This document shows, one piece after another, positions 1 to 6,360 of a stretch of DNA of 9,633 bases. The DNA comes from Prevotellaceae bacterium UBA1787. GTDB lineage: Bacteria > Bacteroidota > Bacteroidia > Bacteroidales > Bacteroidaceae. Below the pieces are notes generated by a model. That model worked only from the letters and a program-made list of their open reading frames with translations. It made no database searches and was not told the origin of the DNA. The DNA lies in assembly GCA_002315195.1 (NCBI GenBank), contig DCGD01000017.1, positions 1,893-11,525 on the forward strand, given 5' to 3'. The translations under genes were made by a program, and so were the position numbers. Position 1 is the first letter of the stretch. Every line of letters starts with the position of its first letter.

Positions 1-965
1 CCGGGAAAGATGCTGCAGATTTGCTTGATAACAATTTTGTAGTGTATGGAGGGTATTACAAAAATTCTGATTTTACTACAGTATTCAACCATTACAATGT
101 GAATTACTCTGATTCAAAATGGGTATATGAAGGCAAGGATTTCCATTCTTTAAGCGGTACGTCTGGTAGTACACAACCGTTGAATTATTGGTTCACGGAC
201 GCTTCTAGGTATGAGTTCGTGGCATTCTCAACGGGTGGTGGATCTGCTGAACCTACAGCAATTCAATGGGACAATTTGAATTCAGGAACGGTAACGACAT
301 TTACGGGTTCTTTCGCAGATCTCCAAAAGTGCTATGTAAGCAATTTAAAAACAGTAGAAAGTGGAAGTTACACAGATGCTGATGTTACTCTGACATTCAA
401 ACACATGCTCCCTGTAGTTGGTATTGAGTTGATAAACGGAAGTAGTAACGTCACCATGAAAAACGTAAAGTTTTATGATGGATCTGATTATGGCGATACA
501 CCGTATTTAACAGGTACATTCTCAGGCACTCATAATGGAAATAATACAATTAACATATCTTTTAACAGTGGAGTACCTTCTTGTGCGTATGATGGTCTTG
601 ATACGGAGAATAATTTAAGCTTAGGTGGATTTACTTATGCCGATACACAAAATAGTGCTCTCAGTTCTACGGGTTCCTCAAGTAACTATGTGCCAGTTAT
701 GCCTGTGGCAAGTACTAGTACGATGACGCCTGTTTTGAAATTCAAATGCGATATTGTTTACAATGGTAACACATATACAAGAGAATTTACTGTAACCATT
801 CCAGTTAATGATGCAAAATGGCAAAGTGGATATAAATACACATATAAAATAACGGTTGATAATCCTATTTCAGCAGATACACAGAAGCCAATAAACTTCA
901 CAGCGGAAGTTGAGCCATACGAAGTATCAGAAAATACTGAAACTCCATTTATGCAAGGTGAATAA
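1..965 (+). CDS. fimbrillin-family (Mfa-like) surface protein, 5' end missing
   Basis: The reading frame is open from the window edge (first full codon at base 3), so the true start, signal peptide and probable lipobox lie upstream. About 320 residues are visible, ending in TAA at 963-965. I see the pattern of the Bacteroidetes fimbrillin / Mfa-like family: a strand with FVVYGGYY near the visible start, then NYWFTDASRYEFVAF (the 'YW..a..YeFvAy' signature), DVTLTFKHMLPVVGIEL (the conserved 'l.F.H.ls.v.i.l' strand), and late strands YTREFTVTIPV and YKYTYKITVDNP. Such proteins are exported lipoproteins, processed at the surface and assembled into fimbriae or displayed as fimbria-like adhesins. 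Whether this one is a stalk or tip subunit cannot be told. The gene is AT-rich and rich in Ser/Thr/Asn/Gly, as is usual for the family. It converges with the decayed methyltransferase genes to its right. Family call is fairly firm, specific role unknown. Confidence 0.8.
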   Translation, partial: GKDAADLLDNNFVVYGGYYKNSDFTTVFNHYNVNYSDSKWVYEGKDFHSLSGTSGSTQPLNYWFTDASRYEFVAFSTGGGSAEPTAIQWDNLNSGTVTTFTGSFADLQKCYVSNLKTVESGSYTDADVTLTFKHMLPVVGIELINGSSNVTMKNVKFYDGSDYGDTPYLTGTFSGTHNGNNTINISFNSGVPSCAYDGLDTENNLSLGGFTYADTQNSALSSTGSSSNYVPVMPVASTSTMTPVLKFKCDIVYNGNTYTREFTVTIPVNDAKWQSGYKYTYKITVDNPISADTQKPINFTAEVEPYEVSENTETPFMQGE

Positions 966-1039
966 GCATGTTATTTTTATACACAATTCATAGATTTGTA
1001 GACAAACTAACATAGAAAAATCAGATGATTACGCCACAA

Positions 1040-1067
1040 GCCGGGGGAGGTGAAAGCCTTCCCCGGC
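1040..1067 (+). terminator. GC-rich hairpin after the fimbrillin gene
   Basis: Arms 1040-1050 (gccgggggagg) and 1057-1067 (ccttccccggc) pair over 11 positions with one G-T wobble, closing a 6-base loop TGAAAG. It lies 75 bases after the fimbrillin stop and is the most GC-rich spot in an AT-rich stretch. No T-run follows on either strand, so a classical intrinsic terminator is not proven. It could also protect the 3' end of the mRNA, and it sits at the edge of the decayed methyltransferase DNA. Confidence 0.45.
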
Positions 1068-1109
1068 AAAGTGTATTTGTATAGGCCAAGGCTAAAAGGA
1101 TTTTTTTGG

Positions 1110-1202
1110 TCAAGTTTTTTTCTCCATTCCATAAGAAAAACCTCCAGCTCCACAGAACAAATCAAGAATTCTAAAACTATCAATTTTTTCGATTATTGGC
1201 AT
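1110..1202 (-). pseudogene. 5' fragment of a C5-cytosine DNA methyltransferase
   Basis: Reading leftward from an ATG at 1202-1200, 30 codons run to a TGA at 1112-1110. The peptide contains FRILDLFCGAGGFSYGMEK, which is motif I of C5-cytosine DNA methyltransferases (the SAM-binding 'DLFCGaGG.s.G' loop normally found within the first ~20 residues). Everything after motif I is gone: there is no PC motif (IV), no ENV motif (VI) and no target-recognition domain. A one-base shift near 1117-1120 would extend weak similarity by about ten more codons (TKKILLALAY, resembling the next 'kv.ALD' strand), so a small frameshift followed by a large deletion is likely. The fragment begins inside the last codons of the EcoRI-type methyltransferase remnant. 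In the ancestor the two genes may have been adjacent, or a deletion may have joined them. It cannot be functional. Confidence 0.75.
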
Positions 1203-2071
1203 TTGATACCCGAGTGGTCCATGGGAATATCCTCAACTCGTCTAACATCAATAGCGTTATAATTATCACAACAAGGATATTCTTTTGGTGAGTAGAGTTT
1301 TGTCAATGCTAAATTCTGATTCCTTCTGTCAATATCCAAATTGGTCAACCACATGGCATTACCCAAGCTTCTCCATTTTTGTCCTGTTTCATCAATTCAA
1401 AAACGTGTCTATCTTGGGGCCGAATCTTTAGGAACTCTAAATTTCATATCTCCAAATCTGTAGCCTGTCCATGCTTCATTGTTTTGGATTAGAGGGAATA
1501 TCACTTTATATGTAAGCACATTTTGATTTCCCACAAGCAAATATTTCTTTTGAAAAAAAAAACAAAAGAGAAACCAATTCCTTAAACAAAGAAAATGGAG
1601 GATTGGTCACGATAACATCTGCTTGTTTTAAATAAATAAGACATTCTTTCGACCTAAATTCCCATTTCCTTTGATTTTTTTGATTGGTCGTTTTTGTTTC
1701 AACCATTTTAAAATAAATTCATCCGTGAATACATCATTTCCATCTGCAATGCTGCAAATATCCATTACATACCCATGCCCATCTTCCAAAACATCGTTGT
1801 CAGTGTCAAACAAATTCTACTGAATTGCAATTACATTTGAACCTTGACAAGATGTACAAATCAACCTTGACAATCCCAAAACATTAAAGTTATTAAGGAA
1901 AAATTTGCAAAAATTGGTTTCGAAAGGATTGTCACAGTTGCACAATACGACCTTGCCTTTAAAATGATGCGAATAATGAGAAGGTACTTCTACAATACTT
2001 TCAAATGTTGTGTAGGACTCATCATCTTTCATGTCTTTTGCCGCTTGCAGATTTACGTTATTGTTTGCCAT
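1193..2071 (-). pseudogene. broken EcoRI-type adenine-specific DNA methyltransferase
   Basis: Pieced together over three frames from ATG 2071-2069, the protein follows the EcoRI-methylase family. The N-terminus reads NLQAAKDMKDDESYTTFESI, then HYSHHFKGKVVLCNCDNPFE and LGLSRLICTS. The middle has NDVFTDEFILKWLKQKRPI, then RSKECLIYLKQADVIVTNPPF, where NPPF (1604-1593) is the catalytic motif IV of N6-adenine methyltransferases. The C-terminal part has KYLLVGNQNVLTYKVIFPLI, TGYRFGDMKFRVPKDSAPR, IDETGQKWRSLGNAMWLTNL and YPCCDNYNAIDVRRVEDIPM. Lesions visible are a TAG at 1819-1817; loss of one base in the C-run at 1661-1663; gain of one base at or near the A10 run at 1553-1562; TAG at 1411-1409 (an expected Gln codon); TGA at 1399-1397 (an expected Trp codon); and loss of the C-terminal end after about 1205. 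The family methylates adenine in DNA, either with a restriction partner or alone on mobile elements. No endonuclease is nearby. The gene is clearly dead. Confidence 0.85.
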
Positions 2072-2255
2072 ACAATCTAAGATTTTTTTGAATATGGCAA
2101 TTCGGATTCGCCAATTTATTTTCTGTAAAGCACTTGATGTAGTGAAAATTTCGCCAAGGTTGTCGCAGACGTTGTCAATTCACTATTTTGAGCCAATAAA
2201 TAATTTTATGGATACAGATAATCAATAGGTTATAATCATGAAGCAGATTATGAAG
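2072..2255. other. AT-rich stretch upstream of the methyltransferase relic, unassigned
   Basis: On the - strand the frame of the methyltransferase is open without a stop from 2179 down to its ATG at 2071, encoding residues such as FTTSSALQKINWRIRIAIF just before the Met. This is not a normal N-terminus for the EcoRI-methylase family, and I cannot assign it. It may be the tail of another decayed gene or chance. A 44-codon open frame on the + strand (2094-2228) covers the same bases and also matches nothing I recognise. No clear promoter or ribosome binding site precedes the 2071 ATG. Confidence 0.3.
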
Positions 2256-2301
2256 AAAAACCTCCCCTCCCATACATTTGGATAGTAGGAGCAGGAGGTT
2301 T
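2256..2301 (-). terminator. intrinsic terminator of the outer-membrane barrel gene
   Basis: Read on the - strand, AAACCTCC (2301-2294) pairs with GGAGGTTT (2265-2258). After a small 2x1 internal loop, CTCC-type pairing adds 4 more pairs (2291-2288 with 2270-2267), and a T-rich run follows the right arm (GGTTTTTCTTC). It starts about 20 bases after the stop codon of the barrel gene, as expected for its terminator. Confidence 0.7.
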
Positions 2302-2319
2302 GTCGGATGTTCTTTGGTA

Positions 2320-4269
2320 TCAGAATGAATATTTCACTCCGACACCTACGACATTCGGGAGCATCTCGTATGCACGCACCTTATATGCGTTGTTGGACAA
2401 GGAAGTGCGGTCTTCCGCATGCTTGTGCATCGTGGTCCTGTCGAACACATACAGATAGAAACTATCGAAATGCTTACCGATGGACATTTCCGCCAAGGCG
2501 CAATCGCCCAAAGATTGACGGACACGTTCCACCTTGCTGTGGTAAGTCAGTTTGGCGGATCCCTGCCAGCCGTCCTTGAGTCGGAACTGTCCATAAAGTG
2601 CCAAATTATAATAGGTATAGTGGTTGCGTTCGTCACCGATGCGCTGCTCGTTGTGATAGTAATTGCCCGTAAGCGACAACGTAAAGGCCTTGTAGGCGTA
2701 CAGGGCCATGAGGTTCGCATTGTATATGTGGTTCCTACCATCGTTCTCGTACGTTACGCAATCAAGTTTCCAGTCCTGGGTGATGGGATATTGCGTGTTG
2801 ATGGTATGTATGATGTTGCCGATGTTGTTGTAGCTGCCGCTTACGTCGAACATCAGCTTGTGTTCTCCCCATTTGTAGTCCGTGACATAATCCAATCGTA
2901 TTTCATGCAAAAGTACGGGCACGAGATTGGGGTTGCCCTGGTTGAATTGCAGCGACTCCTCGTTGAAATACGGCATTGGGAACAACTGCGTGTCGGAGGG
3001 TCGATTCAATCTTCTGTCAAGGATGAGTCTGAGATTTTTGTGTGGGGTGAAATGATATTCAGTCATAAACTTGCCTGTGAAATCATTGCTGATGACTGAA
3101 TAATCCTCGGACAACCTGGTTATGTCATACTTGAAATGCTGGAAATCGGCATTGACCTTTGCGCGGAATTTCCCCGACGTCAGGTCCAGCCTCAGGTATG
3201 GCTGCACGAAGCGGGTAATGGTGCGGGGCTCCGATTGATAGAGGTAGTCGTATTGGAAAAAATAGCTTGACAATTCCGTATTGCGGAAATTGGCGCCGAC
3301 ATTGCCGCCAATGGTAAGGTTGGACTTGGAAGCAGAGGAAGCGGGCAGCAGCGCCGTCTTGTACTCCAACTTGCCTGACACGTTCCTACCCTTGTTGTCC
3401 TTGTCCAATTGCTGTTCGGTGGGATAAAGTTTGTTGACTTCGATCGGACTGTAGATATATTGACCCTCTGCAACGAAAGAGGAACGCTTTGTAATGGAGT
3501 GTTTCCAATTCAAAAGGACGTGCAAACTTGTTGACTTGCTGCGGTTGGAGGAGGTCATGGCGCTTTTAAAGTTCGGTGTCAGGTCATTATTGATGTACTG
3601 GTAAGTTTCGGATAATTTCAGTTTCAGCACGTCCTTGCCCGTTTGGTACTGCGTATAGACACGCGCCATCTGCGTGCGGTACTTGTAGTCTTTATCCACT
3701 CTTGAAATGCCGGCCGGCGTTTCCGCACCGTCAAATTCCACGGTTTGCTCATCGCAACTGTTGTTATAGACCTCTCCGAGCAACACACCCCTGACCAAAA
3801 ACTTGCCCGAACGGTGACTCAGCAGCGCATAGGGGGCTACGTCAGTGGGATTCGACAAACTGACACCCGTACTGCCCCAAAACTTGTCGGTTTTGCTGCC
3901 ATGCTGACGCAGGACGATGTCTATGGAACCGCCCACACCATTCTGAAGGTAACTCGACATGGGAGACTCGTCGATTTCAATCTTCTCTATGTCGCCAATG
4001 TGCAACTGACCCAAGGTAACATCCTTGGCTTCTTTCAGGCTCAGGCCTTCAACCTTGATGTCGTATGTATTGAATGACTCGATGCCCTGACGCTGGAGTA
4101 CTTCGGGAAGAAGGTTCAACAATTCCCTGGCGCTTGTGTTGGCAGGCATGTTCAAGGAGTCACAGTAGATGACCTTCTTGTCAAAATCCACCTTTACGGA
4201 CTGGGCGAAAAGTGTGCCGTTCGTCAAAATCATCAACAACAGACACGGAACAATGAATTTGGTTTTCAT
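2320..4269 (-). CDS. outer-membrane beta-barrel protein with TonB-receptor-like plug
   Basis: From ATG 4269 this is a 649-residue exported protein. MKTKFIVPCLLLMILTNG with cleavage after FAQ is a good type I signal peptide. An in-frame ATG at 4305 would put 12 extra residues ahead of the signal peptide, so 4269 is preferred. A short plug-like domain follows at once (roughly residues 45-125): SARELLNLLPEVLQ, then GDIEKIEI and NGVGGSIDIVLRQ, the 'vGGsInIvlr' end of TonB-dependent plugs. The rest is beta-barrel with alternating aromatic and polar residues, ending in VGVGVKYSF with the terminal Phe used by the BAM assembly machinery. It resembles the Bacteroidetes outer-membrane beta-barrel family (OMP_b-brl_3 type). 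The usual N-terminal carboxypeptidase-regulatory-like domain is absent, as is a SusD partner, so the substrate cannot be inferred. The TPR gene lies upstream on the same strand, 464 bases from the preferred (4305-side) end of this gene, so co-transcription is not evident. Confidence 0.8.
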   Translation of the reverse strand: MKTKFIVPCLLLMILTNGTLFAQSVKVDFDKKVIYCDSLNMPANTSARELLNLLPEVLQRQGIESFNTYDIKVEGLSLKEAKDVTLGQLHIGDIEKIEIDESPMSSYLQNGVGGSIDIVLRQHGSKTDKFWGSTGVSLSNPTDVAPYALLSHRSGKFLVRGVLLGEVYNNSCDEQTVEFDGAETPAGISRVDKDYKYRTQMARVYTQYQTGKDVLKLKLSETYQYINNDLTPNFKSAMTSSNRSKSTSLHVLLNWKHSITKRSSFVAEGQYIYSPIEVNKLYPTEQQLDKDNKGRNVSGKLEYKTALLPASSASKSNLTIGGNVGANFRNTELSSYFFQYDYLYQSEPRTITRFVQPYLRLDLTSGKFRAKVNADFQHFKYDITRLSEDYSVISNDFTGKFMTEYHFTPHKNLRLILDRRLNRPSDTQLFPMPYFNEESLQFNQGNPNLVPVLLHEIRLDYVTDYKWGEHKLMFDVSGSYNNIGNIIHTINTQYPITQDWKLDCVTYENDGRNHIYNANLMALYAYKAFTLSLTGNYYHNEQRIGDERNHYTYYNLALYGQFRLKDGWQGSAKLTYHSKVERVRQSLGDCALAEMSIGKHFDSFYLYVFDRTTMHKHAEDRTSLSNNAYKVRAYEMLPNVVGVGVKYSF

Positions 4270-4393
4270 ACTATCAATGCAATCTTTTATGGTTTGTAGT
4301 TTCATTCAAGTGGCGCAGTACATCGACCCCCGCGGTTTTTCCGACAATTCACGCCCGAACTTGCCCGTATGGACATCTTCTTGCATTTCCGCC

Positions 4394-4411
4394 AAGGCAT
4401 AAGTATGCCTT
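4394..4411. promoter_or_regulatory. perfect 18-bp palindrome in the barrel gene leader
   Basis: AAGGCATA at 4394-4401 is the exact inverted copy of TATGCCTT at 4404-4411, with two bases between. It lies 17 bases downstream (on the - strand) of the proposed -7 box at 4435-4428, so it would sit at the very start of the transcript of the barrel gene. It could be an operator for a dimeric regulator or a 5' mRNA hairpin. Which one is not decidable from the sequence. Confidence 0.4.
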
Positions 4412-4427
4412 CAAACACTTGATTAGG

Positions 4428-4435
4428 CAAATATA
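4428..4435 (-). promoter_or_regulatory. candidate -7 box for the barrel gene
   Basis: On the - strand this reads TATATTTG, a full match to the Bacteroidetes -7 consensus TAnnTTTG. A TTTG at the expected 19-21 base distance upstream is not present (the nearest lies at 12). It would give a 5' leader of about 150 bases before ATG 4269. A single 6-base match occurs by chance several times in 10 kb, so position is the main support. Confidence 0.4.
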
Positions 4436-4728
4436 CAAACTTTTGTACAAAAACATGGCAGCTTCCACAAAATAATGCCGCGGAAACCTCAAAATCTCCC
4501 AAGAACCAACCTTGACCCCCACGCCCACAAAAAATTGAAAGGATTGCAAATCTCCCCCCATTTGTCAGTTCGTTATCCAAAACGATACGTCTGCTTTTCT
4601 CAAAATCCTAAGATATTTCAATGGGGCATTCGTTTCATTCGCTCATTTCAAAAGCGATAATTACGAGTTTCCTTAAATAAGTCAATTATTTTTGATTTTG
4701 AATTTGTAACGTATTGATGATCAATGCT

Positions 4729-4757
4729 CTGTTTTTACAAAAAAACGCTTTTTACAG
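4729..4757 (-). terminator. weak terminator-like repeat after the TPR gene
   Basis: Thirteen bases past the TPR stop codon on the - strand, CTGT (4757-4754) plus AAAAA can pair with a T-run and ACAG (4732-4729), with an uneven bulge. T-runs are abundant here, but the stem is nearly all A-T and imperfect, so this is only a possible terminator. Confidence 0.25.
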
Positions 4758-4769
4758 TGTGCTTAAACA

Positions 4770-6038
4770 TTATTTCTTTTTCTTGGCATCTTCTTCAGCG
4801 GCTTTTTTGGCGTCGATTTGCTTGAGCAGTTTGTCAATTTCTTGAAACTGATTACCCATGTTCAGGATAAGATAGATATGGTAGAGAGGGTTCGCCCATC
4901 TGTCGGAGTCTTCAGGTTTCATTTTTTTATAGGTTTCCATGAAAGGCAGCGCTTTCTTGTAGATGGCAATGGCTTGCGCCTTTTTCTCCTTGAAGTCTTT
5001 TTCCGTGAAATTTGAACCGATGGATGCCTCCAGTTCACTGGCTTCATTATAATAGCAGCTTGCTATGTAGTAATATAAATCGGCGTTGTTGGCGTCTTTT
5101 TTCAGCAATTGGCTTGAGTACTCACAACATTCCTTGAATTTTTTTTGATTGAAGAGAACGCTGCATTTGGAAAATTTATACATCAGTTTGGTGGTATCAA
5201 CCTTGATGAGGCTGTCGCACAATTGCAACGCCTTGTCGTATTGCTTCTTTGTGTTGTAGTAGTCGGAAAGTCGTGAGAAGAAGAACATGTCTTCGGGAAC
5301 GAAATGTATCCCTTTCATCAGTTCGGCAATCATACCTTTGGAATTGCCCAGTGCGGCGTAAGCCATGGATGTGTATTGCAGGCACAAGTCAATGTTTGCA
5401 GTGTCGGTCATTGCCAGGCTTTGGTATTTGAAGACACCGTCGTAATCTTTTATGGCATAGCAACTTGCCATTGACCAGAAAGCCGCCCTGGGCAATTTGC
5501 TTGCATTGTTGAATTTTTTCTTGTTCGCGAAGATGGGAGATTTGGGCAAGTCAATGTAGAGAGAAAAAAAACGGTCTGCTTCCTTGTAGTTTTTCTTTTT
5601 GATGAAGAACAGTCCTCCGCTGTAAAGGTTTGGATATATGCGGCGCAGGGTAGAGGCTATTTTAGACCGACTTTTGTGTTTTACATATCCTTTCTCATCC
5701 GGTATGCCTTCCTTGGCATCCTGTTTTATCAAATTCTCAAAGATACCGATGGTGGAACTGAAGAATGTGACGGTGTCGTAAGCTTGCTTGAGGTAAATTT
5801 TCGTGTTTTGTGCATCATTGCGTTTTTTTTCAATTTTGGTACCGTAGGCATAAAGGCGCGGATCGTCGTGTAAGGGACAAGTGTCCAGTGAGCATGCGGC
5901 GACCAAAGCCAAAGCCTTGTCAAGGTTTTGTCCGGACTTGATGTATTTGTGGAGTTCCTTATATTGTTTCTGTGCGCCGAGATGAACTGAAAGACCGAGC
6001 AGTGAAACAAAAAAAGCAAGTCGAACCCATGTTTTCAT
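4770..6038 (-). CDS. secreted tetratricopeptide-repeat protein
   Basis: The 422-residue protein begins MKTWVRLAFFVSLLGLSVHL and has a likely signal-peptidase I site after GAQ at residue 23, so it is exported to the periplasm or outer membrane (no lipobox Cys). Helical repeats of TPR type fill the rest. The clearest are around residues 139-163 (GGLFFIKKKNYKEADRFFSL), 252-285 (SDYYNTKKQYDKALQLCDSL) and 286-316 (CSVLFNQKKFKECCEYSSQL). Another begins near 320 (ADLYYYIASCYYNEA) and is split by an insert at 335-353, and a last helix pair covers 385-410. The end is a charged tail rich in Lys, Ala and Glu. TPR arrays bind peptides or proteins, and nothing catalytic is visible. Similar exported TPR proteins are common and mostly uncharacterised in Bacteroidales. 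A -7 box lies just upstream of the start. The partner is unknown. Confidence 0.75.
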   Translation of the reverse strand: MKTWVRLAFFVSLLGLSVHLGAQKQYKELHKYIKSGQNLDKALALVAACSLDTCPLHDDPRLYAYGTKIEKKRNDAQNTKIYLKQAYDTVTFFSSTIGIFENLIKQDAKEGIPDEKGYVKHKSRSKIASTLRRIYPNLYSGGLFFIKKKNYKEADRFFSLYIDLPKSPIFANKKKFNNASKLPRAAFWSMASCYAIKDYDGVFKYQSLAMTDTANIDLCLQYTSMAYAALGNSKGMIAELMKGIHFVPEDMFFFSRLSDYYNTKKQYDKALQLCDSLIKVDTTKLMYKFSKCSVLFNQKKFKECCEYSSQLLKKDANNADLYYYIASCYYNEASELEASIGSNFTEKDFKEKKAQAIAIYKKALPFMETYKKMKPEDSDRWANPLYHIYLILNMGNQFQEIDKLLKQIDAKKAAEEDAKKKK

Positions 6039-6360
6039 TTTTGTCTAATGTTGTTTTATCGCGGGCAAAGATACGCATTTTTGTTATGAGGGAATAACTA
6101 ATGATCATATTATTTGCTAAAGTCCGGTCGTTTCGTGGTGGTGAACATGAAAGTCAAAGGCTTTTGCTTGTTTTTTCAGGCTGATTTGCATTATGGAACA
6201 GACATGAAAAAACGTAAAGTCATGCAAGCTTATGCCGGAGAATGGAGAGCAACGCAGGGCAATGCAACTGATGGACGAAGGCGAATCATGTCAAAACTAC
6301 CAAGGTGAACCAAACCATGCGATGCTTCGCCCTAAACCATTGGATTTTTCGGTGTCGCCA
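6039..6360. other. 322-base intergenic region, no gene seen
   Basis: The region lies between the end of engB and the TPR gene. It holds the TPR gene's -7 box near its left end. Open frames on the + strand here (for example one with MKVKGFCLFFQADLHYGTD inside) have no family resemblance, and the one in the other frame runs on into antisense engB. I see no clear terminator for engB. Confidence 0.45.
6066..6073 (-). promoter_or_regulatory. candidate -7 box for the TPR gene
   Basis: The - strand reads TATCTTTG, a full TAnnTTTG match, 27 bases before the ATG at 6038. This gives a short leader of about 20 bases, typical for the order. No good TTTG lies 19-21 bases further upstream. Confidence 0.5.

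Larger units (their letters stand above)
4306..4769. other. 464-base intergenic region, no gene seen
   Basis: This gap between the TPR gene and the barrel gene holds the predicted -7 box and palindrome of the barrel gene leader (4394-4435) and a weak terminator-like repeat close to the TPR gene. Short open frames on both strands (up to 92 codons) have no recognisable motifs, biased composition or start context, and I do not consider them genes. The 4560-4730 part is AT-rich and otherwise featureless to me. Confidence 0.5.

Noticed and set aside
991..998. TAGATTTG on the + strand, a full match to the TAnnTTTG promoter box
   Set aside because: No -33 partner and no gene downstream on the + strand. 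Several chance matches are expected in a window of this size.
1050..1262. 70-codon open frame on the + strand
   Set aside because: Its bases are accounted for on the other strand by the C5-methyltransferase motif I (DLFCGAGG) and the end of the adenine methyltransferase relic, and its start lies inside the hairpin.
1110..2255. Possible restriction-modification or other defence system
   Set aside because: Both methyltransferases are dead or truncated, and no endonuclease, specificity subunit, helicase or other effector is visible in the window.
2419..3099. 226-codon open frame on the + strand, Val-rich
   Set aside because: It lies wholly antisense to the outer-membrane barrel gene, whose motifs, signal peptide and terminator are coherent. 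The antisense frame shows no family resemblance.
4302..4580. 92-codon open frame on the - strand overlapping the barrel gene leader
   Set aside because: No recognisable motif. It runs through the predicted promoter and palindrome and overlaps the start region of the barrel gene in another frame.
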